The notes under the pieces are model-generated. The model saw only the letters and a program-made list of their open reading frames with translations, ran no database searches and was not told the origin of the DNA. From Zhihengliuella alba (GTDB taxonomy: Bacteria > Actinomycetota > Actinomycetes > Actinomycetales > Micrococcaceae), in NCBI RefSeq assembly GCF_039538765.1, contig NZ_BAABCJ010000002.1, positions 186,001 to 250,000 of the forward strand: a stretch of DNA of 64,000 nt. Direction: 5' to 3'. Of this stretch, positions 16,026 to 25,127 are shown one piece after another (position 1 is the stretch's first letter; every line of letters starts with the position of its first letter). Both the position numbers and the translations under genes were made by a program.

Positions 16026-17464
16026 GTCATCGCCTTCCGCATCACGAGTCCGAGCTCGTCGAGGGAGCCGATCGTCAACACCGTCAGGTCGCCGATGGTG
16101 TTGCGGGCCGGCTCGAGGCCCAGCCCGCAGCGCAGCGCGATGGCGCGCACACCGGCGGGCACGTGCATGCTGGCCTGCCGCAGCTGGCGAGCGGTGACGG
16201 AGGCACCGGTGATCACGAACATGATGGAGGCGTTCGGTACCGCGTCGGCGGTGGCCCGTGAGACCTCGACGATCCCACGGCGGCCGGTGGCGCGCGCCTC
16301 GAGACGCGTCAGGCCGTCCAGCAACTGCCGCGCCGTCTCGGTGCGGACCGGTCCCGCCTGCGTCATGACGGAGAGCTTCCGCTCGTCGGCCTTGGTCTGC
16401 AGGCCGATCGACCCGGTGACCGAGACGGCCAGCTCGAAGTCCTCGGCGGCCGCATCGGCATCGCGCCCGTACTCGTCCAGGTGCAGCGACAGCGCCATCG
16501 CCACGTGGGAGCGCCGCGTCTCCTCGAACTGGCGGACCATGAGCTTGCCGACACGCGCGGTGGAGCGCCAGTGGACGTGCCGCAGGTCGTCGCCCGGCGC
16601 GTACTCGCGCAGAGCGTGGAAGGACACGTCCGACGGCGAGAGGTCCTTGGTCGGCATGCCCTCGAGATCGCGGATGAAACCGGCACTGGCGCCGTCGAGC
16701 TTGGTGGTCCGCGGGTGGACGAACAGCTCGCGTTCCTCGGTCCAGCGGACCTGGCGCCGCAGCAGGCCGAACGGGTCCTCGCGGACGGAGCGCACCGGCC
16801 CGAGCGGCAAGACCGCTCGGCGCCGGGTCGGGATGGTGAACAGCTCCTCGTGCTCAGCGGCCGGGGCGAGGCGCGGGATCGCGAACTCGGCGACGGAGCG
16901 CCCCACGGGCATCTCCATCGACACCGGGCTGGAGCTGGTCCGGCCCGCGTTCACCACGGTCATCGCGCCGACGGCGCGGTCGCCGACGGCCACCCGGGTC
17001 CGGGCGACGTCGAGCTCCACCCGGAACTCCGCGCGGCCGAGGATGAAGGCGACGGCCAAGAGCAGGAGCAGCACGGCCATGACGCCGCCGAGGACGGCCT
17101 CGAACCAGCCGAAGACGACGCCGAGGACCCACAGCAGGACCGCGGTGGCCGCGACGACGGCGCCGAGCGGGGAGACGAGGTCGCGCAACGGTTCCACGAC
17201 GCGCCGTACGCGCGGCGCGTAGCGCTCGACGTACGGGTGCGCGTAGTCGCGGACGACGTCGTTGCCCTCCTTCAGGGCAGAGACGGACCGGGTGTGCGCC
17301 TGGCGGAGCGCTCCGCGGGCGGCGCGGGCCCGCTCACGCGCGGCGGCCTGCATCGCGTCGCGGCTGCCGTCGCCGGAACGTGCGCCTCCTCCGGCCCCGC
17401 CGTCCCGTGCCCCCGACGCACGCCGTCGGATCGCCTGCAGGCGCCCCTTGAGGGGTGCGATCAT
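16022..17464 (-). CDS. DUF58 domain protein
   Basis: 480 aa. Two TM helices near residues 100-145 (GAVVAATAVLLWVLGVVFGW...VMAVLLLLLAVAFILG) precede the DUF58 signature (FHALREYAPGDDLRHVHWRSTARVGKLMVRQFE) at ~275-310 and a VWA-like C-terminal half. DUF58 proteins nearly always pair with MoxR AAA ATPases and transglutaminase-like proteins, as here; they are thought to act as MoxR-assisted envelope assembly factors. Start ATG overlaps the moxR stop (ATGA). The N-terminal ~50 residues are basic and Gly-rich. Confidence 0.92.
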   Translation of the reverse strand: MIAPLKGRLQAIRRRASGARDGGAGGGARSGDGSRDAMQAAARERARAARGALRQAHTRSVSALKEGNDVVRDYAHPYVERYAPRVRRVVEPLRDLVSPLGAVVAATAVLLWVLGVVFGWFEAVLGGVMAVLLLLLAVAFILGRAEFRVELDVARTRVAVGDRAVGAMTVVNAGRTSSSPVSMEMPVGRSVAEFAIPRLAPAAEHEELFTIPTRRRAVLPLGPVRSVREDPFGLLRRQVRWTEERELFVHPRTTKLDGASAGFIRDLEGMPTKDLSPSDVSFHALREYAPGDDLRHVHWRSTARVGKLMVRQFEETRRSHVAMALSLHLDEYGRDADAAAEDFELAVSVTGSIGLQTKADERKLSVMTQAGPVRTETARQLLDGLTRLEARATGRRGIVEVSRATADAVPNASIMFVITGASVTARQLRQASMHVPAGVRAIALRCGLGLEPARNTIGDLTVLTIGSLDELGLVMRKAMT

Positions 17465-18585
17465 GCCTCTCCCGTGCCCCGGCCCGGCTCCGCGGCCGCA
17501 CCTGTGGCTGCGCCCGCCGCGCCAGTGGCTGCGCCTGCCGTCTGGGCACGGGCCTCAGCACGCGTGGCCGGACGGCCACCGGAGAGCCGGTCCGTAGTGG
17601 CCTCCGACGTCGCGCCCGGCGCCGTGCGGCGGGTGGGGGCGGGCACCTTCTGGACCACGGCGGCGATGACGGCCTCGGCGGTGGCACCCGTGAACTCGGC
17701 CTCGGGGTCGAGGACCAGGCGGTGCGTCCACACGTAGGGGGCCAGGGCCTTGACGTCGTCCGGGATGAGGTAGTGCCGGCCGTCCGCCGCCGCCCACACC
17801 TTCGCGGCGCGCACCATGGCGATGGCACCGCGGACCGAGACCCCGAGGCGGGTCTCGGAGGCCTCGCGGGTCGCCTCGCAGAGCTGCGCGATGTAGTCCA
17901 GCACCGACTCCTCGGCGTGGACCGTGGTCGCCAGGTCCGCCATGTCGGCGACGGCCTCCGTGGTGATAACCGGATGGACGGCGGCGGAGCGGTCGCGGGC
18001 GGCGCTGCCGGAGAGGACCTCGACCGTCGCGTCGCGTCCCGGATAGCCGAGCGAGGTCTTCATCAGGAAGCGGTCCAGCTGGGCCTCCGGCAGACGGTAG
18101 GTGCCGGCCTGCTCGATCGGGTTCTGCGTGGCGATCACCATGAACGGCCGGTACTGGCCGTGCGTCACGCCGTCGACCGTCACACGGCCCTCCTCCATGA
18201 CCTCGAGGAGAGCCGACTGCGTCTTCGGCGAGGCACGGTTGATCTCGTCGGCGAGCACCAGGTTGGCGAAGATCGGCCCGCGGTGGAACTCGAACTTCTG
18301 GGTGGCCTGGTCGTAGATCGTGATGCCCGTGACGTCGGACGGCAGCAGGTCGGGGGTGAACTGGATGCGCGAGTTGGTGCCCTTGACCGTGGCCGCCAGC
18401 GTGCGCGCCAGCATGGTCTTGCCGGTGCCGGGCGCATCCTCCAGGAGGATGTGCCCCTCGGCGAGCATCGACGTCAGGACCAGCCGCACCACCTCGTCCT
18501 TGCCGAGGACGGCGGTGCCGACATTGGCCACGAGCTTGTCGAACGTCTCGGCGAACCAGGTGGCCTGCTCAGCGGTCATGGTCAT
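17461..18585 (-). CDS. MoxR-family AAA+ ATPase
   Basis: 374 aa. Walker A is LEDAPGTGKTMLA (~50-60), Walker B LVLADEINRASPKTQSALLEVMEE, sensor I IATQNPIEQAGTYRLPEAQLDRF, then the AAA lid domain (~230-320) and an Ala-rich tail. Family knowledge: MoxR ATPases act as chaperones that activate VWA/DUF58 partners. Start ATG 18585 (ATGACCATGACC; a second in-frame ATG lies 6 nt later) with GAGGAG upstream. The ATG overlaps the stop of a 48-codon small ORF (ATGA) and its stop overlaps the DUF58 start. Confidence 0.95.
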   Translation of the reverse strand: MTMTAEQATWFAETFDKLVANVGTAVLGKDEVVRLVLTSMLAEGHILLEDAPGTGKTMLARTLAATVKGTNSRIQFTPDLLPSDVTGITIYDQATQKFEFHRGPIFANLVLADEINRASPKTQSALLEVMEEGRVTVDGVTHGQYRPFMVIATQNPIEQAGTYRLPEAQLDRFLMKTSLGYPGRDATVEVLSGSAARDRSAAVHPVITTEAVADMADLATTVHAEESVLDYIAQLCEATREASETRLGVSVRGAIAMVRAAKVWAAADGRHYLIPDDVKALAPYVWTHRLVLDPEAEFTGATAEAVIAAVVQKVPAPTRRTAPGATSEATTDRLSGGRPATRAEARAQTAGAATGAAGAATGAAAEPGRGTGEA

Positions 18586-18728
18586 GCGGGAATCTCCTCG
18601 GAGTCGGAATTCATCACGGCGCGCGGGGCATCGGCCGCGCGGCTGGCGGTGGTCGTGTCTGGTCTGGCGTACTGGATCTGGTCGCGCGGCGCCTGTCGCG
18701 GCGCCGCGTCGCTGGGTGGGTCGATCAT
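18582..18728 (-). CDS. Candidate 48-aa small protein between the giant surface protein gene and moxR
   Basis: The 147-bp gap is spanned exactly by an ORF from ATG (18726-18728), 4 nt after the giant gene's TAG, to TGA (18582-18584), which overlaps the moxR ATG. It reads MIDPPSDAAPRQAPRDQIQY followed by a polar Ala/Arg/Thr stretch and ends MNSDSEEIPA. It has no signal, no TM and no recognised domain. About 40 of 48 codons end in G or C, in line with real genes here. Its position extends the unbroken chain of coupled starts in the operon. It could instead be just a leader that couples moxR translation, or chance. Confidence 0.4.
   Translation of the reverse strand: MIDPPSDAAPRQAPRDQIQYARPDTTTASRAADAPRAVMNSDSEEIPA
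18685..18708 (-). other. GC-rich hairpin inside the giant-gene/moxR junction
   Basis: CGCGGCGCC and GGCGCCGCG form a 9-bp perfect stem with a 6-nt loop, within the candidate small ORF. It could attenuate or process the transcript between the 6-kb giant gene and the downstream genes. Confidence 0.35.
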
Positions 18729-18732
18729 GCCG

Positions 18733-21700
18733 CTACCAACGCGCATCGTTGGATCTCGTTCCGTCGACGATGACGTAGACCGGCATGGCGTAGCCTGCCT
18801 GGTTCACGCACTGGACGTTCTTCGAGCCCCTGCCGTCGTTTCCGGCCGACATCGTGTGGGGGTAGTTGTTGAACTTCCCGTTCTGGTTGTAGCAGTCGAC
18901 CCGGTACGTCCCGGGTTCGAAGTTCTCGATGTTGACCTGGAACGTGTAGCAGTTCGTGGGACAGCCCTCGTAGGAGTTGTTGAGGTTGCCCCGGGAGAGC
19001 GAGACCTTCCGCGCCGGCTTCGGATTCGTCTTCGCGGTGGCCTCCCAGCTCTCCCGCTGGCCCTCCGCGTCCGTCGCGACGATCCTGATGGTGCGCGAGG
19101 TGCTGTACTCGAGGTTGTTCACCCGTTCGACGCCGTCGTTCGCGGTCGAGTTGCCGCCCACGGTCACGTTGTATTTGACGCTGCGCCCATTGTCCTGGCC
19201 GGCCTTCGGGTTCCAGCGGAACTCGACCCAGTGGTCACCGTGGGACTTGCTGATATTCGCGTTGTCCCGCAGCGGCCCGTAGGCGCTGGTGTTGTTGCTC
19301 GGCGGACTCGGCTGACCCGCGCCGGCGGCGTTCAGGGCGCGCACCCGCCAGGTGTGCGGGTCTCCGTTGCTGCCGACATCGATCACCGCGCCCGGCCCAC
19401 CGAAGGACTTCCAGCCGCCGCCGTCGGTCGAATACTGGTACCCCGTGATGTTCGATCCGTTGGCCGCCGGCGGGCTGAAATTCAGCTGCATCTGGCGGTC
19501 CTGCTTGGTTGGTTTGGCGGTGACGCTCTGGACGGCCTTGGGCCGGCCGTACGGCGTCACCGCGCTCGATGCCGCACTCCGGTCCGACCAGCCGACTCGG
19601 TTCTGGGCCTCGACCGCGAAGGAGTAGGACTTGTTGGTGCTCAGGCCGGTGACCGTCTGGCGCAGCTGATTCGATGGGATGTCCTCGATGGTGCGGACGA
19701 TCGAGCCACCGCTGATGATCCGAAGCCGGTAATGCTGGATCGCCGCGCCGTTGGCACCCGGCGCCTTCCAGGCGACGTTCACCACGCCGCCGTCGACGGC
19801 GGAGTCGGCGCGTGACGCCGTCGGCGCCCCCGGCTTGAACGGCTTGCCCGCCGGGACCGTCGACGCGGAGTAGGAACTCCACTCGGAGGGCCGCTCGGCA
19901 TCGTTCACCGCGCGGACCCGCACCTGGTAGGCGGTCCCGTTGTTGAGCCCCTTGAACACGTAGGACGTGCCGGTGACACCGGTGACCTGCGGGACCCCGC
20001 CGGGAGGCGCGGGAGAGATCTCGAGGGTGTAGCTGCGGATGGGCGACCCCCGGCTGATGGGTGCCGTCCAGTTCACGCTGATCTGCTGGTCACCGCTCGA
20101 CGCGGTCGGGGCGGCCGGCCGCTCGGGCTCGACGTCCGGGCGCGCATCGGCGGACGCGGCCGAGGCGGGCGACTCGCCCACGGCGTTGGTCGCCGTGACC
20201 GTGAAGTTGTAGGTCTGGTTGTTCGTCAGGGGCCGGATGGTGCACGTCGTCGTCGCGCACTGCTGCGAGTGCCCGCCGCCGGAGACCGTGTAATGGGTGA
20301 TCTCCTCGCCGTTGTTGGCCGGCGCGTCCCACGTGAGGACCACCTGCTGGTCCCCGACCGACTCGATCCGTGGCACGCCCGGGGCCGCGGGGGCGCCCTT
20401 GACGTTGAGCGTCACCGTTCCGGAGACGTTGCGCTGCGGATCCTCGGTGACGTCGCCGATCGTGTACTGGACACGCATGGTCCCGACGAAGCCGTCGTTG
20501 GGAGTGATGGCGACCTGGTCGCCGCGCACCTCGGCCGAACCGGCTTGGTGGGTGGCACCCTGGAAGTCGGTCGTGGCGATGGCCGAGCCCCCGGTCACCC
20601 GCGCGCTGATGAGCCGCAGGTCTCCCTCGCCCTCATACGGGTTGTGGTCGTTCGCAAGGACGTCCACCACCTCGGTGCGGCCCTGGTGCGCGTTCTCCAC
20701 CCGGTCGGCGACGGCGACGGCGAGCTCCCGTGTGGAACCCGTGACGGTGACCGACATGGTGCCGGTGACCGGGGCGTTCACGCCATCGGTCACGGACACC
20801 GTGATGGACCCGCGCGTGCCGCGCTCGGTGTTCGCGGGCGCGCTGACGCTGAGGACGTGGCCGTCCAGGATCTCGGCCTGGACCCCGGCGATGTCGACGG
20901 ACTCGACGGCGAACAGCAGGTTCGGCACGTCCTCCTCGTTCTGATCGTTCGCGGCGAGTCGCAGATCGAGGCGCGTCGGGTCCTCGCCCTGACCGACGTT
21001 GAGGGAGTTCGCCTGCAGCGTCGGCGGGAAGTTCTCCGGGTCCGGCTGCTCGGTCTCCTCCTCGGGCTCCTCCTCGTCGCTCTCCGTCTCCGGGTTCTCG
21101 CTGTCCGGGTCTGCCGGGCCCTCGGCGGGCAGCACGTTGACGGGCGCGGTGAGGACCGACGTCAGTCCCTCGGGGTCGTCCGGGCCGGAGCCGTCGGTGA
21201 CCTCGAAGGTCACGGAGCCCGGGCCGGAGAAGTCCGCCGGGGGCGTGAAGGTGAGCTCGGTGGCCGATTGGACCAGGGTGCCGTCGCTGGCCGGGGCGGA
21301 GCTGACCTTGTCATCGGTGGTCAGGCGTGGCGATCGGCCGTCCCTGACCAGGACCAGGTCCTCCAGGTTCAGCGGAAGGGCCTCCCCCGCCTTGACCTCC
21401 AGATTGAGGTCGGTGCGCAGGATCGGACGCGCCGCGCCCACGCCGGGGACGTAGACGAACGCCGTCGAGGACAGCCCGTCGGGGTCAGTGACCGTGTAGG
21501 CGATGACCTGGGCGTCCTCGAGCACCCTGACGCTCAGGCCCTCTTCCGTCACGCGGGCGGAGTCCGGATCGTCCGGGAGGCCGATCTCGAGCTGGTCGGC
21601 GCGGCCGTCTGGGTCCTCGTCGTTGCGGAGGATGTCGACCTGGACCTCCTCCTCGCCGATGACCTCCTCGAGGCCCACGCTGTCATCGCGGGCGATCGGG

Positions 21701-24700
21701 GCCAGCAGCTTCGCCTCCGGATCGGACTGCACGGTCAGCGTGGCCGAGGACGTGCCGCCGCGGCCATCCGTGACCGAGTAGCGCACCGACGTCGTTCCCT
21801 CGTCGGGACGCGAGGTGAGGGCGACGCGTCCGTCGATGACCTCGGCGTCGGTGCTGGTGGCCGATTCGACCTCACTCATCAGGGCGATCGCGTCCCCATC
21901 GGGGTCCGTGTCGTTGTTCATGACGTCCACGGCGACGGGCCGGTCAGGCCGCACCGTGATGAAGTCGTTGATCGCCACCGGCGCATTGTTCGTCTCCGCC
22001 AGCGGGGCGACACCGATCTTGATGGTGCCGGTCGAGCGCGCTCCGAGCCGGTCCTCGACCACGTACGTGAACTCGTCCGTCCCGGTCGCGTTCTCGTGGG
22101 CCGTGTAGTCGATGGAGTTGCCGCGGATCTTCGCCGTGCCCAGGCTCGGCGACTCGCCGAACTGCACGAGCGACACCGAGTCACCGTCGGGGTCGATCCC
22201 GTCGATCGGGATCAGCACGTTGGTGCTGCTGCCGGCGAACACGCGGCCCATCACGGGCGCCGCGTTGGGCGGCTCGTTGTTCGCGAGCGAGCTCGCATCG
22301 GCGGCGGGCTGGACGTTGAACGTCACCTGGGCGCTCGCCTCCTGCCCGTCAGGCCCGGCGATCGTGTAGACGGCCGAGACCTGCCTGGACTTCCCGCCGA
22401 AGTCGCCGGCGCGGAACCGGACCGAATCGTCGGCGACCGAGATCAGGGACCCCTCGCCGAGGTCGTCGGTCTCGCTCAGCTCCGGCAGGAGCGTCAGCTC
22501 GGCCCCATTGGGGTGGACGTCGTTCTCGAGCACGTTCACGGTCACCACGTCGCCGGCGCGGACGACGGCGGTGTCGCCGTTGGCCTGCGGCGGATCCAGG
22601 TGCGGGGGCGCCGGGATGGGCGTCACGGTGATCTCGCCCGTGGCCTCCTGCGAGCCGTTGGAGACCGTGTAGTGGACGGTCGCCGGCGCGGTGGTCCCGC
22701 GCACGTCGGTGATCCGGACGAAGGCGTTGCGCTCGATGCTCACCGAGAACGGGGCCTCGTCCTGCGCCTCGACGCCGGTGACCACGAGCACCCCGCCGGC
22801 CGGGTCCGTGTCATTGCCGAGCACGTTGACCAGCACGTCCTGACCGGCCGGCAGCAGCGCCACGTCGCGGACGGCGACGGGCGGCTCGGGGTTCTCGGCC
22901 GGCTCCTGGAGGTCGATGCGGACGAGGCCGGGCGCACTGGCGGGACCATTCGTGGCGACGTACTTGGCGTAGTACGTCCCGGCCCGCTCGCCGGAGACGG
23001 TCACGGCGCCGGTCTCCGAGTTCGTGGAGATCTCCAGGCCCTGCACCTCGTCGACGGCGGCGAGGCGCAGGCCCTCGCCGGTCGGGTCGCGGTCGTTGTC
23101 CAGGGGCGCGAACGTGGCCTGCTGCCCCACCTCGGTCACCACGTGGTCGGTCGCCGTGATCGGCGGGACGGTCGACTCGGCGAGGACCTCGATCAGCACG
23201 CGGCCCTGGGTGCTCTCCTCGCCGTCGGAGACCTGGAGGGTGACCTCCTTCTGCCCCACGCGCTTGCCGTCGTCCTGGAAGCTCATCGTCCCGTCGGGGC
23301 GGACGCGGATGATGTCGTCGCCGTCGCTGGTGCCGCCCAGCAGCTGCAGATGGTCGCCCTCCGGGTCGGACCAGTCCGTCAGGACATTCTGGGTCACGGA
23401 CTCGCCCTGCTTCACGCGCAGCGTGGTGACGCGCTCCTGCTTCGGCGGCTCGTTGGTCTCCTCGTCCACCACGCTCAGCGTCACCTGGGCGACGTCGGTA
23501 CCGCCACGGCCGTCGTCGGCCCGGTAGGCGAAGGTGGCCGTGCCCGTCGCGTCCTCGGGGACCACGATCTGGTACCCGGTCCCGTCGTGGATCGGCTGCA
23601 GGTCTCCCACCGCGGGCGGCTCGCCCTCGAGCGAGGCGGTGAGCAGGTCGCCGTCGGGGTCGACGTCGTTGTAGAGGACCGGGAGGACCGTGGTACGGCC
23701 GGGCCGGACGCTGAACCGGTCCGGCTCGGCGAGCGGCTCCTGGTTCTCCTCGGTCCGGTTGGGCAGCTCGATCGCGTCGGTGATCTCCTTGGTCTCCTCC
23801 TCGGTCGACTCCCCCTCCCCGGCGGGCGGCTCCAGATCGCTCCAGTTGCTGACGATCTCCATGCCCTCGTTGGGGAGCCAGACCTGGCCGTTCGCAATGT
23901 CGTTGAGGACCACGACGTCGCGGTTCACGCGGAAGACGAGCTCGGCGCCCTCAACCATGTCGGGGATCAGGGTCGACTGGTCCTGCGCGTCGTCGTCGCA
24001 GTCGCGCAGGTACTCGCCGCTGGTCTGCCACGCGGCGTAGGTGCAGGTCCCGACGCGGACCGGCTCGACCGGGGTGCCGGCCGTCTCCAGCTGCTTGTAG
24101 TCGATGTCGCGTCCGTCGAGGCCGACGGTCGCGAGCGTGTTCGCGGTGGCGACGGCGACGCCGTCGTTCTCGGGGCCGGGTGCCTGGACCCGCGCGTTGG
24201 CGGAGTTCTCGACGACGGCCTCGCCGCCCTCGGAGGTGTACACGCTGCCGGTGGGCGCGTCGAAGACGACGGCGGCGTCGCCGACCGTCGTCAGCTGCGG
24301 CTCGGCGAGCCCGGACAGCTCGGGGATGGTGTGCTGCTCGCCGGGCTGGGCGACGCCCTCGTCGTCGAACGTGAAGCTGGCCAGCTCGCCCGTCTCGTAG
24401 TCCACGGTCCACACGACGTCCGTGACGCTGACGACGGCGCCGACGTCGCCCTCCGACTCGAGCAGCGGATCGGCGTCCTGCGAGGCGAACTCGGAGAGCC
24501 GGGCCGTCGTCGCGGCGCGCACCACGCCCCGCTCGTCGTCGGTCACGGCCACCACCTCGCCGCCGAAGGAGAACGACGAGTTCGCGGGGAGGTTGTTGTC
24601 ACCGGCGAACTGGACCATCGCCGGGTCGATCGTGGTGACCGAGGCCTGCTCGAGGTTGCGGACCAGGACCCGGTCGCCGTCCTGGGCGAGGTCGAAATTG

Positions 24701-24945
24701 GAGAGCGGGGTGACGAGCCCGCCGTCCAGGACCTTCGACTGGTAGTTCACGTGGCCGATCTTGCCGATCGACTTGTTCACGACCCACACGCCGCCGTCGT
24801 TGAGGTCGACGTCCGCCGTCTCGAAGCCCGGGTAGAGAACCGCACCGGTGACGGTCAGCGCCACCGCGGCTCCGACGGCCGTCGCCTTGAAACCGGTGCT
24901 CTTCGCCGTGCTGGCCAGAGACGCGCCGGGCTTCTTCGGGGACAT
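18733..24945 (-). CDS. Giant surface protein: membrane anchor, propeller-like region, Ig/cadherin-like repeats and FN3 domains
   Basis: 2070 aa, first gene of the operon. The start is ATG 24945 (MSPKKPGASLASTAKS), with AGGAAG ten bases upstream; the longer ORF upstream lacks support. Layout: N-terminal TM/signal anchor ~19-41; a region of short WVVNKSIGKIGHVN-like blades ~45-390 suggesting a beta-propeller; about eight to eleven repeats ~400-1510 with the core V-x-V-N-D-x-D-P-D-G-D (Big_9/cadherin-like); four FN3 domains ~1515-1890; C-terminal domains with four Cys (CPTNC, then two more) ~1994-2060, likely disulfide-bonded. A Glu/Pro-rich linker lies near 1290. Probably an extracellular adhesin or structural/sensor protein. 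Corresponds by context to the FN3 gene of PFNA clusters. Ligand unknown. Confidence 0.88.
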   Translation of the reverse strand: MSPKKPGASLASTAKSTGFKATAVGAAVALTVTGAVLYPGFETADVDLNDGGVWVVNKSIGKIGHVNYQSKVLDGGLVTPLSNFDLAQDGDRVLVRNLEQASVTTIDPAMVQFAGDNNLPANSSFSFGGEVVAVTDDERGVVRAATTARLSEFASQDADPLLESEGDVGAVVSVTDVVWTVDYETGELASFTFDDEGVAQPGEQHTIPELSGLAEPQLTTVGDAAVVFDAPTGSVYTSEGGEAVVENSANARVQAPGPENDGVAVATANTLATVGLDGRDIDYKQLETAGTPVEPVRVGTCTYAAWQTSGEYLRDCDDDAQDQSTLIPDMVEGAELVFRVNRDVVVLNDIANGQVWLPNEGMEIVSNWSDLEPPAGEGESTEEETKEITDAIELPNRTEENQEPLAEPDRFSVRPGRTTVLPVLYNDVDPDGDLLTASLEGEPPAVGDLQPIHDGTGYQIVVPEDATGTATFAYRADDGRGGTDVAQVTLSVVDEETNEPPKQERVTTLRVKQGESVTQNVLTDWSDPEGDHLQLLGGTSDGDDIIRVRPDGTMSFQDDGKRVGQKEVTLQVSDGEESTQGRVLIEVLAESTVPPITATDHVVTEVGQQATFAPLDNDRDPTGEGLRLAAVDEVQGLEISTNSETGAVTVSGERAGTYYAKYVATNGPASAPGLVRIDLQEPAENPEPPVAVRDVALLPAGQDVLVNVLGNDTDPAGGVLVVTGVEAQDEAPFSVSIERNAFVRITDVRGTTAPATVHYTVSNGSQEATGEITVTPIPAPPHLDPPQANGDTAVVRAGDVVTVNVLENDVHPNGAELTLLPELSETDDLGEGSLISVADDSVRFRAGDFGGKSRQVSAVYTIAGPDGQEASAQVTFNVQPAADASSLANNEPPNAAPVMGRVFAGSSTNVLIPIDGIDPDGDSVSLVQFGESPSLGTAKIRGNSIDYTAHENATGTDEFTYVVEDRLGARSTGTIKIGVAPLAETNNAPVAINDFITVRPDRPVAVDVMNNDTDPDGDAIALMSEVESATSTDAEVIDGRVALTSRPDEGTTSVRYSVTDGRGGTSSATLTVQSDPEAKLLAPIARDDSVGLEEVIGEEEVQVDILRNDEDPDGRADQLEIGLPDDPDSARVTEEGLSVRVLEDAQVIAYTVTDPDGLSSTAFVYVPGVGAARPILRTDLNLEVKAGEALPLNLEDLVLVRDGRSPRLTTDDKVSSAPASDGTLVQSATELTFTPPADFSGPGSVTFEVTDGSGPDDPEGLTSVLTAPVNVLPAEGPADPDSENPETESDEEEPEEETEQPDPENFPPTLQANSLNVGQGEDPTRLDLRLAANDQNEEDVPNLLFAVESVDIAGVQAEILDGHVLSVSAPANTERGTRGSITVSVTDGVNAPVTGTMSVTVTGSTRELAVAVADRVENAHQGRTEVVDVLANDHNPYEGEGDLRLISARVTGGSAIATTDFQGATHQAGSAEVRGDQVAITPNDGFVGTMRVQYTIGDVTEDPQRNVSGTVTLNVKGAPAAPGVPRIESVGDQQVVLTWDAPANNGEEITHYTVSGGGHSQQCATTTCTIRPLTNNQTYNFTVTATNAVGESPASAASADARPDVEPERPAAPTASSGDQQISVNWTAPISRGSPIRSYTLEISPAPPGGVPQVTGVTGTSYVFKGLNNGTAYQVRVRAVNDAERPSEWSSYSASTVPAGKPFKPGAPTASRADSAVDGGVVNVAWKAPGANGAAIQHYRLRIISGGSIVRTIEDIPSNQLRQTVTGLSTNKSYSFAVEAQNRVGWSDRSAASSAVTPYGRPKAVQSVTAKPTKQDRQMQLNFSPPAANGSNITGYQYSTDGGGWKSFGGPGAVIDVGSNGDPHTWRVRALNAAGAGQPSPPSNNTSAYGPLRDNANISKSHGDHWVEFRWNPKAGQDNGRSVKYNVTVGGNSTANDGVERVNNLEYSTSRTIRIVATDAEGQRESWEATAKTNPKPARKVSLSRGNLNNSYEGCPTNCYTFQVNIENFEPGTYRVDCYNQNGKFNNYPHTMSAGNDGRGSKNVQCVNQAGYAMPVYVIVDGTRSNDARW

Positions 24946-25044
24946 GTCGGGATACTTCCTCAGGTGTCGAGACGAGTGCGGTGAGCGGTTGCGGCGCGCC
25001 CCCACGCGCAGCAGCAGAACGGAGGCGGAGGCCTCCGAGGACTC

Positions 25045-25050
25045 ATTCTA
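25045..25050 (-). promoter_or_regulatory. Probable -10 box (TAGAAT) for the surface-protein operon
   Basis: Minus-strand TAGAAT preceded by an AT-rich stretch in the 182-bp gap upstream of the giant gene, giving a leader of about 95 nt. The leader contains the palindrome GGAGGCCTCC. No good -35 is visible, so the operon may also be read through from the cyclase gene. Confidence 0.4.
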
Positions 25051-25127
25051 ACGACGGAATAAAAACCCGCGCCATGGGGAGAACTCACCATGGCCGTGGC
25101 CTGGGCGGCCGCCCCGCCGGCCGACGC

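Noticed and set aside
20269..24984. 1571-codon plus-strand ORF opposite the giant surface protein gene
   Set aside because: Its translation is low-complexity Arg/Gly/Val/Asp without motifs. It is the complement of a GC-rich real gene, where stops are rare in several frames.
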